64,000 nt of DNA from Liolophura sinensis (GCF_032854445.1 NC_088297.1:6325991-6389990); one strand, 5' to 3'. Counted from the stretch's first letter, positions 1-12,946 are shown. The notes: generated by a model from the sequence alone, not told the origin. Numbers and translations are program-made.

Positions 1-851
1 AATAGTGGTAGTATTTGAAAATTGTTCTTTTCAAGCTACATATAGATTGACACTTTTATGTCGACAAGTTGTGTACGAAAAACACGTACTCCGAAGATTT
101 AAGTTTAGATCGGACTTGGTGACAAATGGAAGTATGATTAAGGGTATCCAAAAGCGATATGTGTCCTGAAATACGCAAATCTGGACTTGATTCGTATGTT
201 TCTGCCTCGTTTGGATAGCGCAATGGCCAACCTTTTAAAACCCCCAGAGATTAAGGGATATACAGAGCACATCGAGTTTATAAAAACTAATGAATTCATT
301 TCTAATTCTGTCTTATTATCCTGCCAGAAAATCGCATGGACTAGAAAATACAGAACTTTCTGAATGGTCCATCTAATCACACAGGCTAAGACACAGTTTT
401 TGCATCCACAAACTTTTTGCATCCGTAGACCAACATTTTGGAATTTTCTGACAACAGCAGTGTCAAATCATCAATGATTCTGGTTTATGTCAATGACATG
501 TTCTTAGCTCAGTGCTATATAATATGATAATTTCAAAATGTTTTTATATTTATTTTTGTATCAACGAAGATATGGTAGAATGTAAATTCTCCACAGCAGG
601 ATATAAATTCGCGGAAATCTAACGTTAGGAGAACTCTCCACGGTAAAGTTGAAATATCGCCGATGTGGCGTTAAGCCGTAATCATCCATTCATTTACATT
701 AGGAGAAGATTAAATATGTTGATTTAACGCCTCGGGATATAAGGTGATATGAAACTTTGTAGTTGTATTTTCTTTGGCAGTACGTATCGCCATATTCCAG
801 GAATACTAATCTCAACGGTATGATCTTATCAACCAGCATAAGAGATAAGCC
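1..851. other. AT-rich intergenic DNA, nothing recognised
   Basis: No ORF here looks like a known protein, no splice-bounded exon was found, and there is no clear repeat. The short open frame at 138-422 on the minus strand has no recognisable motif and is probably chance. Confidence 0.5.
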
Positions 852-1434
852 GTGTACAACTGCCTTTTATACTGGTGAATAACAGCCTTAGACATGAGTG
901 TATACATGTAACTGCCTTACACAGGAGTGTATAACTGCCTTACACAGGAGTGTATAACTGCCTTACACAGGAGTGTATAACTGCCTTACACAGATGTGTA
1001 TAACTGCCTTACACAAGAGTGTATAACTCCATTACACAGGACTGCATGACTGCCTTACACAGGAGTGTATAACTGCCTTACACAGGAGTGTATAGCTGCT
1101 TTACACAAGATTGTATAACTGCCTTACATAGGAGTGTATAACTGCCTTTTACACCGGAGTGTATAACTACCTTACACAGGATTGCATAACTGCCTTACAC
1201 AGGAGTGTATAACTACCTTACTCAAGATTGTATAACTGCCTTACATAGGAGTGTATAACTACCTTACACGTGAGTGTATAACTGCCTTTTACACCGGAGT
1301 GTATAACTACCTTACACAGGATTGCATAACTGCCTTACACAGAGTGTATAACTACCTTACACAAGATTGTATAACTGCCTTACATAGGAGTGTATAACTA
1401 CCTTACACGTGAGTGTATAACTGCCTTTTACACC
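852..1434 (+). repeat. 23-bp tandem array with higher-order period of about 139 bp
   Basis: About 25 copies of a 23-bp unit of the form GTGTATAACTGCCTTACACA. Towards the right the copies fall into a higher-order unit of six monomers: the variant with CCTTTTACACC recurs at about 1145, 1285 and 1424. Variants (AAGATTG, GGATTGC, CTACC for CTGCC) keep their order inside each higher-order unit, so the recent expansion was of the six-mer and not of the monomer. Confidence 0.9.
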
Positions 1435-1662
1435 ACTTATCATCGTTCATGTTCAAAGGAACTCGACAATACGGAAAATAAAACTCGTGGGCAACAAAAT
1501 CATCCGTATGTGATATTTGTAATTAGGGCTGTTAGCTAAAGCTGGACACTTATCATTTAATATCAATATATTCGTATTCTTAATATTAATCTTGAATGAA
1601 ATTTGCGTTGAGATTAGTTTGTTGACTACGTCAGACAGAGTTAAACCCGGTTCAGCATTTTA

Positions 1663-1823
1663 AATATTTCACTTACACGACGGCGGCGAGCATTATGAAT
1701 GGAGGAAAGCTGGCGGAGCCCATGGAAACCCACGACCAACTTACAGCGATCACATTCGTTAGGGGTTCCGGCATCAGGGCAAAACGCTAGCACGCTAGAC
1801 ACCTCGGCCACGAGGGGCCCCGG
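1663..1823 (-). repeat. SINE family A, degraded copy
   Basis: Reads in reverse as a degraded member of the tRNA-derived SINE whose best copy is at 44372-44632. It keeps the block with CACTTACACGACGGCGGC and the ending near CCTCGGCCACGAGG. The middle is diverged or rearranged. Confidence 0.55.
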
Positions 1824-2537
1824 CGATGCTCTAAAGACGAAATATATTTAAACAGTACTTACATTTATCAAAACAGTCAAATGCCAATGACAACCACAGT
1901 TTGCAAGCTAATGATCCGCGAAATGTATCTGTATACCTATATCCACACGTATCCACATACACCGTCGCTCTGGGAAATGTTGACTAACTTCCCTCAATGT
2001 GCAGAGCTTTGTCAGACGAATATGGCCTTTAGTACAACAGTTAAATCGTATACAACAATTGATACGCCAACTCGGAGCTATGGAAGCCGGTTATAGTCGT
2101 CACCATACCAGTGCTTGCGGGATACTACTACTGATTGATAGGTTTTGAACGCCATGTTCAGTTGTTTTTCACTTAGACGATGGCGTTCAGTTATATGGAT
2201 AGGGGTCAGGGCTAGTATAAACCACTGACCTTCGGCAGAGGGGATTTTGCGATGAAACTTGACACAACCATGGCCTTAATAGGCTTCCATACTGACCCTG
2301 CTAAATATAGCCCCGCAAAACACTAACCACCTGTCCTATTGCGAAATAAATGCAGGTGAAATATGAGATATCTCGTGTGTAAACATGACTAGTCACTGTC
2401 GTCTGACCAACTCAAGTGAGGGTTTCTACCGGCGATACTTTTAGTAGGCTTTGACCGTATAATTCATAGTCCAAAGCATGAGCCGTATAAGTGTTGAAAG
2501 AAAAGATAACACTACACCAAATGCGTTAAACCCCAAG
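1824..2537. other. Intergenic DNA with possible SINE A remnant
   Basis: No gene is recognised. Around 2160-2250 a stretch with CACTTAGACGATGGCG faintly resembles reversed SINE A. The end of the stretch, GTTAAACCCCAAGC just before the CTCA microsatellite, recurs at 57818-57832 and belongs to repeat family B. Confidence 0.35.
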
Positions 2538-2576
2538 CACTCACTCACTCACTCACTCACTCACTCACTCACTCAC
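2538..2576. repeat. (CTCA)n microsatellite
   Basis: About nine copies of CACT/CTCA directly after GTTAAACCCCAAGC. The reverse complement (GTGA)n lies next to the same motif in the family B copy at 53927-53954, so the microsatellite probably grew from the tail of that repeat. Confidence 0.9.
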
Positions 2577-2619
2577 CAAATGTATATAAGCATCCATAAA
2601 ATATCCCGCATATGATTTG

Positions 2620-3010
2620 AACAGCATTTTTTTTATTTCTGGAATGTTTTATAACCGAGAAATGGCTGTTCAAAGTAATCAAAATCGCAAACACTGAGAA
2701 AATCGAAAACGCCACCATGTTATCAATTTTAACCAATCACCCGAGAAGGCAGCTGTTTCCGCTGATGTCACTCCAAATCTTGCGTTTTACCCATATAAGC
2801 CTGGGGTACCGGTGACGGGACATCGTGTCTCCAGTTCTTTAACAGGGTGTGTCCCGTGGCCTCATAATTCCAGATCAAGTGTTGACTTACGCAAGGCACG
2901 TGGGAACAAAATGGGTGTAGTTGTTTAGGTCTGTTTACGCCCCTCTTTTCGAATTTAATGAATAAGATTACATTCTTTGTCATTTCTATTAAACTTTCAA
3001 TAGGTGCTGG
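2620..3010 (+). repeat. Diverged dispersed repeat, copy 1
   Basis: About 390 bp collinear with 4612-5008. Shared landmarks in order are TTTTATTTCTGG, ATAACC..A.AATGGC.GTTCAAAGTAA, CTGTCTTC-like/GCTGATGTCAC, TCTCTAACA.., GTGGCCT.., AACAAAATGG, and TCATTTCT. Divergence is substantial with many indels. No coding frame is shared. Confidence 0.6.
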
Positions 3011-4611
3011 TGTATGTTTACTCACCGATAAGCCGAACACATTTTTTTACACATGACTTAATACTATCAAGGTATATACAGTGTGTAGCTATAGTGTGTA
3101 TGTATAAGTGTATATGGGGTGACCGAAAAACACGGAAACTATTGTTTTCCTGGTTACTCACTTTTCTCCAAAAGTGAGTCTCAATTAACTTAGTAATTTT
3201 AAACACAGTTTAACGAGAAAAATACCATTGTCTACTGTAATGTATGCTGCAGTGTATGGGAACTACTTCTATATGCGAGTTCAACAGTACAGAAACTATG
3301 ATGCATTGATGGAAAGAGCAAAGCGAGGTACATGTGTGCTCAGGTCTATGCTGTGCATACATTTACATGTTTATGTCACCTTGTGGACATATTTCCCGTG
3401 GACATGATATACCGTAACATTTTTCCTTGTGTAATCATATCAATTTACACAACTAGTATAGGATTAAGCTTCGAGACGATTATACTAAGAAACTCGACCA
3501 CGCCATATTGTTTGCTTTCTTGGGATTTAACCGTTTTTGAGCTTGAATTATGCAAAGCTTCATGTCAGTTCGAGGTATCGCTAACTTTGTTCTTTTGGAG
3601 GTCACCTTGGTTGGATTTTCAACACGTTGTTTGCAGTGGGGAGTTTCTTGTCCTTAAATCTACATATACAGACAAAGTTTTAAACATGCACCTTCATCAT
3701 CACTACCGTTTAAACAGAAACCAGGTAAAACCAGAAATGTTTAAAATGATAAAATATCAGGAGGAAAAACAGGATTTTTCTGTCTGCAGCTGACGCCCTC
3801 ATACAGCGCTCTTATCACGGAGAACATTTGCTGCCTAAACTATTCTGTTCTGTGTGAAAACACGTCGGTCTCAGATGTTATGTCGTAGTGCTTGTGAGCT
3901 ACCTCTTTATTTTACGAGCGCAACTAAACAAAAACACTGAGATATACTATATGTCTTGGACCGACTGGTGTTAGAAGGGTTATATAGTTTTATACACTCC
4001 GGGACACAAATCTCTCTTAATCTCTCTCAAGAAGCTTGAATTAAGACGATTAATGTGGTCATTGAACTAGGATCATTGCTATCCAGAGGCAGACGTCCTG
4101 CGGTCATAAGCTGTAATATATTTTTACGCCGGCTTTTATATCGATAGGAAATGTCAAAGTCAGTATTAATTTCGCGCCAAAAGACCAGCTTCGTGGACCA
4201 GGGCTAAGAACACCAGCCTAAAGAGATGAAAGAATAAATAAGTTTTAGCGCCAAATTGACTGATCGAACATGGCCAGAAGACGTTAGAAACAGGAAACTG
4301 TTGTTGCTTTTCTCATTTGAAACATAACATCCAAACCCTGAAAAAATTCAAGAATCTCGTTAAGTATTATAGTTTTCATACCGTATCCTAATATGTTTAA
4401 ATGTACATATATTGAAATTGTTCACAACAACATCATGAAGAAGGCTGTAAGGACCCGGGTAAACCTCTTAGATCTAGAACACGACCTTCGTCAACCGGCG
4501 AAAGATGCGAAGATCAGGAAAGGCGTTGTTGTAGCGTCGCAGTAAAAAAAAAGAGAAAACGATAGGCAAACTATATGTACGATAAAGTATATTCTAATTA
4601 CAGTCTAGAAA
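3011..4611. other. Intergenic DNA, no supported gene
   Basis: A 153-codon open frame at 3332-3793 (+) lacks a recognisable domain, consistent codon bias or splice context. It was not accepted as a gene. Nothing else stands out. Confidence 0.45.
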
Positions 4612-5008
4612 GCATGCCTTTTTATTTCTGGGGTGTTGCATAACCAAAATATGGCGGTTCAAAGTAAGCTCAATCGCGGACATAACGAAACTGGAAAGGC
4701 CCGCCGCGTTAAGAATTGTAGCCAGCCAAGTGCGATTTATTTCTAAAGCCCGAAAACACACCTGTCTTCACTGACGTCACGTGGACACTGTTTTGGCTGT
4801 TGAGCATATGAGCGTGAGGTACATGTACAACTGACGCGGAATCGTATTTCCAGTATCTCTAACAAAGCGTATCCTGTGGCCTATAGTAAGAACTCCAGAT
4901 TAAACCGTCCGAACAAAATGGTTGTGGCCATTTAGGTTTATTTCCTCCCATTTTCCAAACTAACTTTATAACATTGTTTCATTTCTTTTAATGAAAACCT
5001 TGTGCTCC
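4612..5008 (+). repeat. Diverged dispersed repeat, copy 2
   Basis: Partner of 2620-3010 in the same orientation about 2 kb away. It may be an old segmental duplication or two insertions of a low-copy family. The two copies alone cannot decide this. Confidence 0.6.
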
Positions 5009-5959
5009 GCAACTTTCGAGTCACCACCCAACCGGCAGAACACTCGAAGGGCGATCCACGATCTTCGCGAATTTCATAGTCAAATATGGACGCCATGCAT
5101 GTACGCTCTACTGGAAGCTATGCATCTGTAGCCGGTAAAAGCACTGCTGTGGGTGTTCAGATGGGTATGGGGGATTGTTCACGATGGCATGAAAGATCGA
5201 GCAATATCTGAGTGTCACTCAGATAACACACTTTCTGTTAAAATTAACAGATTATTTTTTTGAGCCTACGTAGACTTTGATCAAGAGGTGTAACTGTCTG
5301 TCTGTCAATGCATTATCTGCAGCTAAATATCACCCACAATATCTGTGTGCAACGTGTGTACAGCAGATATCTAGCTGCGTGTGTATAGGGACATTGTAAC
5401 AGACACTTGGACTGTGTTTAGGCTGACAGGACTAGTGATTAAACTCAGGCAGATGTCTGTAATGTCACAGTGCAGATATTAAACAGTATCAAAGGTTGAA
5501 AGTCTTTGGTAAACTTCAAAACGTCATAATTGTATTAAACTCAATTCACTAGATCAGTATAAATGTCACTTGAGATGATTATGAATGGTGTGTTATACGT
5601 ACTTGTGACTTATAACAGCGTACGCTTTCCGGTATTATTTACTTATTTGTTTGACTGTTTTTTTTAGCAAATTTTAGAGCTTAAAATTTTCCTTTTCCCT
5701 CTGTTTAATGCTAAGGCTCCAAGATTAGATTTCAGTCAGACTTGATCTCACCTTTTGATATTATATGTGATATTAGATTTGAACTTAAACGCTAATTGTC
5801 AATCTTGACATGAAAGTACAGAAGATAGCTTTCTTAATATTAAAATTCAAATTCCAGATGTAAGTTACTGTTCAGAGCAGTGTCCTGTTTTGAAGATGTG
5901 ATGATAAAGCTTGCAGTATTTATGATACAGGATGTGGGTGTCATATTTGGTGTCAGTTA
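5009..5959. other. Intergenic DNA, nothing recognised
   Basis: AT-rich with no coding or repeat signal that I can support. Confidence 0.4.
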
Positions 5960-6086
5960 TATGCCAACAACCCTTCGGACGGTCGTGGGGTTCCGCCGGG
6001 CTCTGCCCGGTTTTCTCCTACCTTTATACCGGCTGCCGTAGTATAAGTGAAATATTCTTGAGTACGACGCAAAACACCAACCAAAT
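5960..6086 (+). repeat. SINE family A, 3' fragment
   Basis: Contains the SINE A 3' half: GGTCGTGGGGTTCCGCCGGG, then TATAAGTGAAATATTCTTGA and an AAAACACCAACCAAAT tail. The tRNA-like head is missing, as expected for 5' truncation on insertion. Confidence 0.8.
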
Positions 6087-6899
6087 GACTAAATGTATAT
6101 AGGTCTTACCGTAAGTTTTAGTAGCAGCCATTTACAAGTCCCGTATAAGACCTACCATTAGCTGACAATCTATTGACACAGATTAGACTGACCTACCTTG
6201 ATACGAGGGCGTTGACTTGTGCAGTCCGTGTAGTATAGGTTTCAGAACTCTATCAAATAAAAAAATCCTCTTGGCTTGTTTAGATCACCAATAGTGAACC
6301 ACACACGCTTGTTTTAAATGTTTCTTTAAAGTCTGCTTGTTTCCTCTGGATAATCAACGTTGTGAAATCAGGAAGTCACCAATCAGGTCGTTGTCGTACC
6401 TTATCACCAAAGCCTGACGATGACTGTACTGTAATGTTAACGGAACAGTGACGTCAGGAATTCGAGGACAGGAAAGAAGGGTTCGTAATTCTTCGGCAAT
6501 TTTCGGAGATTTTTCGAAAGCACAGTTGTTCCGAATGGCGAAAAGAAGCTTAACTGACAAAATCCACGAATCCACAAGGTGTGTCTAAAGTTCAAATAGG
6601 GTTGAAAGCTTATTTCTTCTTTACAAACGACCTACCTACTTTTCGCTAGTTCACCAACTCCGCACGACTCTTTATGCTGGTAGGTGTAGATATATCTGGG
6701 TCAACTCGGGGTCAAGAAGGTGTAGTTCCTCTGGTCCATGTAGGAACAACACGAAAACGTTGTCGGGGCTTTCTCCGGACTTTGACGAGCGGGTTGAAAG
6801 TCTAAAAAGGGGCGTTTTCACTACCATGTCTGTGATGTTATATGAAATACACTTGTCCTCATTCTGTATACACAGGAAGTAAAACATCTACCACGATAA
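6087..6899. other. Intergenic DNA, nothing recognised
   Basis: No supported gene. The minus-strand open frames at 6354-6575 and 6672-6887 show no domain. Confidence 0.4.
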
Positions 6900-9800
6900 A
6901 ACGGTGTGACCAGTAACGCTGTACAAGCAATAATTACACCATACGACGAATTATAACACGATGCCAACAATAAGAACAAAGTACCACCAATTATAAAACG
7001 ATGCCAGCAATTATATCATTGTACCGCCAATAACACTGCATGACAAATATGACGGTATCACCAATGACACTATATCACCAACACTTTGTATCACAAACAA
7101 CACCATATCACATTTTACACAATATCTCCAAAATCGATGTATCACCAATAATTTTGTATTACCTGTTATAATACCGAATGACCAAAAACACCGAATGGCC
7201 AAAAAAACTGAATTACGAAAAACACCATGTAACTAATAACGCTGTACCACCAAAAACACCATATCACCGTACCACCAATAACACCGTACGACCGTTCCAT
7301 CAATAACATCATATCACCATACCACCAATAACATGATACCACCGTTCCACCATAGCACCATATCACCGTACCACCAGTAACACTATAATACCTTACCAAC
7401 AATAACATCATATCACCTTATCACACACCATGTCACTGTACCACTAATAACACCGTATCACCGTATCACCAAAAAAACTATATCACCGTATCACCAATAA
7501 CACCATATCACCGTACCACCAATAACACCACATCACCGAATCACCAGTAACACCATATGACTGTACCACCAATAACACCACATCACTGTACCACCAATAA
7601 AATCATATCACCGTACTACTAATAACACCGTATCACCATATCACCAATAAGACTATATCACCGTATCATCAATAACACTATATCACTGTATCACAAATAA
7701 CACCATATCACCGTACCACCAACAACACCATACCACCCTATCACCAATAACACAGTACCACTAATAACACCGTAACACCGTATCACCAATAACACTGTAT
7801 CACCGTATCACCAGTAACACTATATCACCGTATCACCAGTAACACCAAATCACCATATCACCGTATCACCAATAACACCATATCACCGTATCACCAGTAA
7901 CACCATATCACCGTATCACCAGGAACACCACATCATTTTATCACCAGTAGCACCATGTCACCGTATCAACAATAACACTCTATCCCCTAACATCTAACAT
8001 CACTAGTAACACCATATTACCTTATCACCAATAACACCATATCGCCGTATTACCAATAACAACATATCACCGTATCACCAGTAACACCATATCACCATAT
8101 CACCATTAACACTATATCACCGTGTCACCAATAACACAATATCACTGTATCACCACTTACACTATCTCACCGTGTAAACAGTAACATCATGTCACCGTAT
8201 CACCAATAACACCACATCACCGTATCACCAGTAACACCATATCACCGTATCACCAATAACACTATATCACCGTATCACCAATAACACTATATCAACGTAT
8301 CACCTGTAACACCATTTCACCGTATCACCAATAACATCATATCACCGTACCACCAGTAACACCATATCACTGTATCACCAATAACACCGTATCACATATA
8401 ACACCATATCACCGTATGACAAATAACACTATATCACCGTATCACCGTATGACCAATAACACTATATCACCGTATCACCGTATCACCAATAACACTATAT
8501 CACTGCATCACCAATAACACCATATCAACGTATCACCAGTAACACCATATCACCGTATCGCCAATAACACCATATCACCGTATCACCTGTAACACCATAT
8601 CACTGTATCACCAATAACACTATATCATTGTATCACCGTGTCACCAATAACACCATATCACTGTATCACCAATAACACCATATCACCGCATTACCAGTAA
8701 CACCATGTCACCGTATCACCAATAACACCATATCACCGTATCACCAGTAACACCATATCACCGTATCACCAATAACACTATATCACCGTATCACCAATAA
8801 CACTATATCACCGTATCACCAGTAACACCATATCGCCGTATCACCAATAAAACCATATCCCGGTATCACGAATAGCATATACCACCGTATCACCAATAAA
8901 ACCATATTACCGTATCACCAATAACACCATATCAACGTATCACCAATAACACCGTATCACCGTACCACCAATAAAACCATATCACCAGTAACACCATATC
9001 ACCGTATCACCTGTAACACCATATCACCATTAACACCATATCCACGTATCACCAATAACACCGTATCACGATACCACCAATAACACCATATCACCGTACC
9101 ACAAATAACAGCATATCACTGTATCACCAGTAACACCATGTCACTGTATCACGAGTAACACCATATCACCATGTCCCCAATAACACCGTATCACCGTACC
9201 ACCAATAACACCATACCAACGTATCACCAATAACACCATATCACCGTATCACCAGTAACACCGTATCACCATAGCACCAATAACACCATATCACCGTACC
9301 ACAAATAACAGCATATCACTGTATCACCAGTAACACCATGTCAACGTATCACCATTAACACCATATCACCGTATCACCAATAACATCATATCACCGTATC
9401 ACCAGTAATACCATATCACCGTATCACCAATAACATTATATCATTGTATCACCAAAAACACCGTGATACGGTGATATGATGTTATTGGTGATACGGTGAT
9501 ATGGTGTTAATGGTGATACGGTGACATGGTGTTACTGGTGTTACAGTGATATGCTGTTATTTGTGGTACGGTGATATGGTGTTATTGGCGGTATGGTGAT
9601 ACGGTGTAATTGGTGATACGGTGATATGGTGTTATTGGTGGTACGGTGATATGGTGTCATTGGTGGTAACTTTATCTCCAGTAGTGTTATTGGTGGTACG
9701 GTGATATGGTGTTATTGGTGATACTGTGATATAGTGTTATTGGTGGAACGGGGATATGGTTTTATTGGTGATACGGCGATATGGTGTTACTGGTGATATG

Positions 9801-10078
9801 GTGTTATTGGTGATACAATGATATGGTGTTATCATTTATCACCAGTAACACCCCATCACCTAGAGCACCGAATTAACAATAATACCGTACCGCCAAATAT
9901 ACCACTGTATCAACAAATATTGTACCAAGTACAATAACACCATATCACCATTTTAAAGACAGTAAGAATAAGAACACTGTATCACAAATGATACCGTACC
10001 ACCAAGTATAATAGCGTACATCAACTATAACACTGTACCACAAATAACACCGTAGGATATGTAACACCGTATCAACAG
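6900..10078 (+). repeat. 25-bp minisatellite array, 3.1 kb
   Basis: Roughly 120 copies of a 25-bp unit of the form ATCACCGTATCACCAATAACACC, alternating ACCAATAACACC, ACCAGTAACACC and ATCACCGTA. Copies are degenerate at both ends and most regular at about 7450-9460. One block (9463-9830) is in the opposite orientation. Open frames read through it on the minus strand (for example 7166-7411) are artefacts of the repeat. Confidence 0.95.
9463..9830 (-). repeat. Inverted block inside the 25-bp array
   Basis: From about 9463 the unit reads GTGATACGGTGATATGGTGT, the reverse complement of the flanking monomers. It returns to the original orientation at about 9835. The left junction joins ..CACCAAAAACACC to GTGATACGG, giving several kilobases of forward array beside about 370 bp that can pair with it. 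Confidence 0.9.
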
Positions 10079-12584
10079 CAGATTTGAAAGCTATTATACG
10101 TTAAAGCGGAATCAAACAAATATGTTAATAAACTGACAGGTGACGGTCCAGCGTGAGAGCAGGTTGTTATGTACGTGTAAACTAACTGCTTTTTGAGTGC
10201 GTACATACTGTTTTCATCACAAACACTGTACATGCACTATGCATATGTATATATATGGTAGAGCAAATTGACTGATCAATAAGTTTATCGATAAGAAAAA
10301 GGCTTTGGCGATTGTCCGATTAAAAATGGGTCTCACAACCACTCCTTCTGTTATCGATGCGATAAAGTATGTGGAGTGTATGTTGGAGCAGCAGCGATTT
10401 ACCTTGGCTAACTTTTCTGCTGCGCATTTTGTGTATGGATCGCACGTGTTAAATCTCAGGTAAATTTTTTTGATTGGTAAACTGTACAAGTTACGTCTCC
10501 GGATCAAATCCATGCATGTTTTTTATCTTGTCAGATGAGTTAAGGGGTCATTTTTACACGTGTTCCATATATGAGCTGGACTTGGGAGACACCAGTATTT
10601 GATATGGATGTTTCTAATATGACTTTGACGATTGTGATAAGTGCATATAAGACGTATTTGTTTGCTGGACACGACTTTGGAAGTCTACAGTTTTTACAGT
10701 TTTGTTGTGGCAAATTTGGTGTTTGAAAATATTTTAAAGCGATACGAGCATATTAGGTTATCACGGGCTTTCAGTCTATTAATACGAAACACAAAAATAA
10801 AGATTACTGGAGGGTTGTACTGTCCATTACAACAAGTGACCCCATAAAGTATTAACTATAAAAGAGGTTTGAAAGTTATTATGTAATTTATTTTCAAATT
10901 TAAATGTAACATACACTGCTTATTATCTTTATATGCAACTAACCTGTTCTGTCTGATTCTTGTGGCTTGTGGCACAATGACATTCCATTTTTTTCCCCCA
11001 CAATCATGAAAGGAAAACCATCAAAATCAACACGACTTCCGGTCACATCTCGTCGATCTTGCCAATACAGGTGATGATTTTTGAGGTCTGTTGAGAAATT
11101 AAATGATTTCTTTAATTATTTATCTTGTTTATTGTGATTTATGGCCATACCAAGAATTCTTCATTTGCATGATGTACAGTGTGCCAGTGGCGTGGGTGGA
11201 GTTAACAGGTATACCTGCGTTAAACCACAAACATATGACATTTTGTTTTCCGATTTGAAGAGTAGGCTTACTATCACAATGTGTGAGAGGTCAAGAATAT
11301 TACAAAATTCCTGACCAAGGCTCCCTTTCAAACCAAAGGATGCTTACACATTAAAAGAACTAAATGACATGATCAAATAGCGTTAATTACTAGTGTCTGT
11401 TGATCAGTGAGATGGATTACGTACATTAAGATAAGGAGATCAAAGTGCTATGGCCTATTAATTACACAGTTGTGTACTGATACCAAGTCTGTGTCAGGCC
11501 TTGACCAGCAGTCTTTTTAATGTTCTGTACACAGATGGTGAAGACCGATGTTAAGTATAAGAAACTTTAGATGGTTCACTAAATCTACTATATAGGCGGT
11601 CTAGCTGCAAACTTCGTCACACATACATGCATGTACATCCACCTTATAGATACACTTTACATTATATTGCAGAGAACAGAATAATGAACAAAAGAAATCC
11701 CCTTTTTATCCATTAAATATACAGAGACCTACAATGTACATCCTAATGCTGGATGTTATCGAAAGAAATTCAAGAGTGGGTGGGGCCATGGAGCAATAAA
11801 TGGTGTCACCAACTCTAGCTGTATTGAATACTCCATGATCCCACGGATAATGCACGTGTGCAAATACAGTCCTTAAAATTATTATGTAAAATAAAAGGCT
11901 CCATCATTAAATGTGGCCTGGTCATTGCTTCACATGCATTACTTTTTTCAAATAAGTCTTAAATTCATTTAATTAAAACACTATATTTAACCCAGTCCAC
12001 GTAAAGATTGCAATTGCAAGGTCATGTTATTTGTTATAAAAACTTAATAACCTATTAATAAATCATTACATCTGGTAAAAACATATAACAATTAGCAAAA
12101 AAAAAATTCTTGTACAGCGTACTCGTTAATATTCATGACTATAGCTTAAGCCACGCCTACCTGGAAAAAGGGTTGGAATCTTACCACCATTTTGCTACGA
12201 CAAGAGCAAGGTTAAGATAAAAACCGTGCCTACTTACGTGTCATCAAGAGAATCAAGTCACTTTCCTTTTCAGTACTATTTAATATGGTGAGTAAGTAAC
12301 ATCCCTGAAGCTTTTATTCCGTTACTCGGCTACACTTTATGCTTGTTATCCGGTTTGCTTACAAGTGTCTATCTCTGCACAGTCGACAACTCGAGACTTA
12401 TTCGAAACAGGGCGTGGATTTCACAAGGCCAGTTTTGACTCGTCAAAATTTGAAAGGTAAATTTGAATTTTTACTTCTTAATACGGAGTATATGATGCTG
12501 CCTAACATATACACGTACAAAAAAGCTTCTCTGTTTTCTTCTTGGGGGTGTAAAAATGGCTTTAAACTACAGGTTCTTGGGTTC
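10079..12584. other. AT-rich intergenic DNA, nothing recognised
   Basis: No protein-like ORF, exon or repeat can be supported. Open frames at 10217-10513 (-), 10641-10847 (+) and 12339-12611 (+) look random. Confidence 0.4.
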
Positions 12585-12655
12585 TGCCACAATAATGCTG
12601 GCCGCCAGTGAGTACGGCGTAATTCACCAATGAAATAAATAAATCAAATAAATAA
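12585..12655 (+). repeat. SINE family A, internally deleted tail
   Basis: Contains CCACAATAATGCTGGCCGCC joined directly to AGTACGGCGTAATTCACCAA and an AAATAAATAAATC tail. The usual 25 bases between these blocks (GTCGTATAAGTGAAATATTC..) are missing. It lies 150 bp left of the Polinton end. Confidence 0.75.
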
Positions 12656-12806
12656 CTCACTGTCATTTTATTTTAACCACTCTCCACTAGACTCTTAGTT
12701 CACTGTTTGCAGCGGCTCATAGGAAATGTCACAGTTTTCTAGACATATTAACCGCCTAAGCACAGTGGCAATTACGGCCATTTTGAACCACACCACAATA
12801 TGGGTG

Positions 12807-12883
12807 AGTAGTATAGGGAATAGGAGTTCTGGCACACCCTCCCCCAGGGGCCCTCCCAAGAACAAAATAGAGGCCCCAGCCCC
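12807..12883 (+). repeat. Polinton left terminal inverted repeat, outer part
   Basis: 77 bp, nearly identical to the reverse complement of 27314-27391, with single-base differences in the C-runs. It starts AGTAGTATAGGGAATAGGAG. A 15-bp stretch unrelated to the right arm follows (12884-12898), and then the inner part of the repeat resumes. Confidence 0.93.
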
Positions 12884-12898
12884 AGATGAGGGTCTGAT

Positions 12899-12940
12899 GG
12901 CTATCGAAATTTCTTATTAGGTATACAGCGAATACAATGA
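12899..12940 (+). repeat. Polinton left terminal inverted repeat, inner part
   Basis: GGCTATCGAAATTTCTTATT and the following ..GTATACAGCGAATACAATG match, in reverse complement, 26975-26995 and 26919-26940. The right arm has 34 extra bases between these two blocks. The block contains an ATG at the position equivalent to the polymerase start codon in the right arm. Confidence 0.85.
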
Positions 12941-12946
12941 ATAATC

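Noticed and set aside
3332-3793. 153-codon plus-strand ORF as a gene
   Set aside because: No domain, no splice signals, no codon-usage support; length is plausible by chance in this much DNA.
7011-7411. Valine/isoleucine/glycine-rich protein ORFs
   Set aside because: They are translations of the 25-bp minisatellite.
12726-12920. 64-codon ORF crossing the left Polinton end
   Set aside because: It starts in host flank and runs into the terminal repeat. Only its last six codons coincide with a real gene, by homology of the repeat arms.
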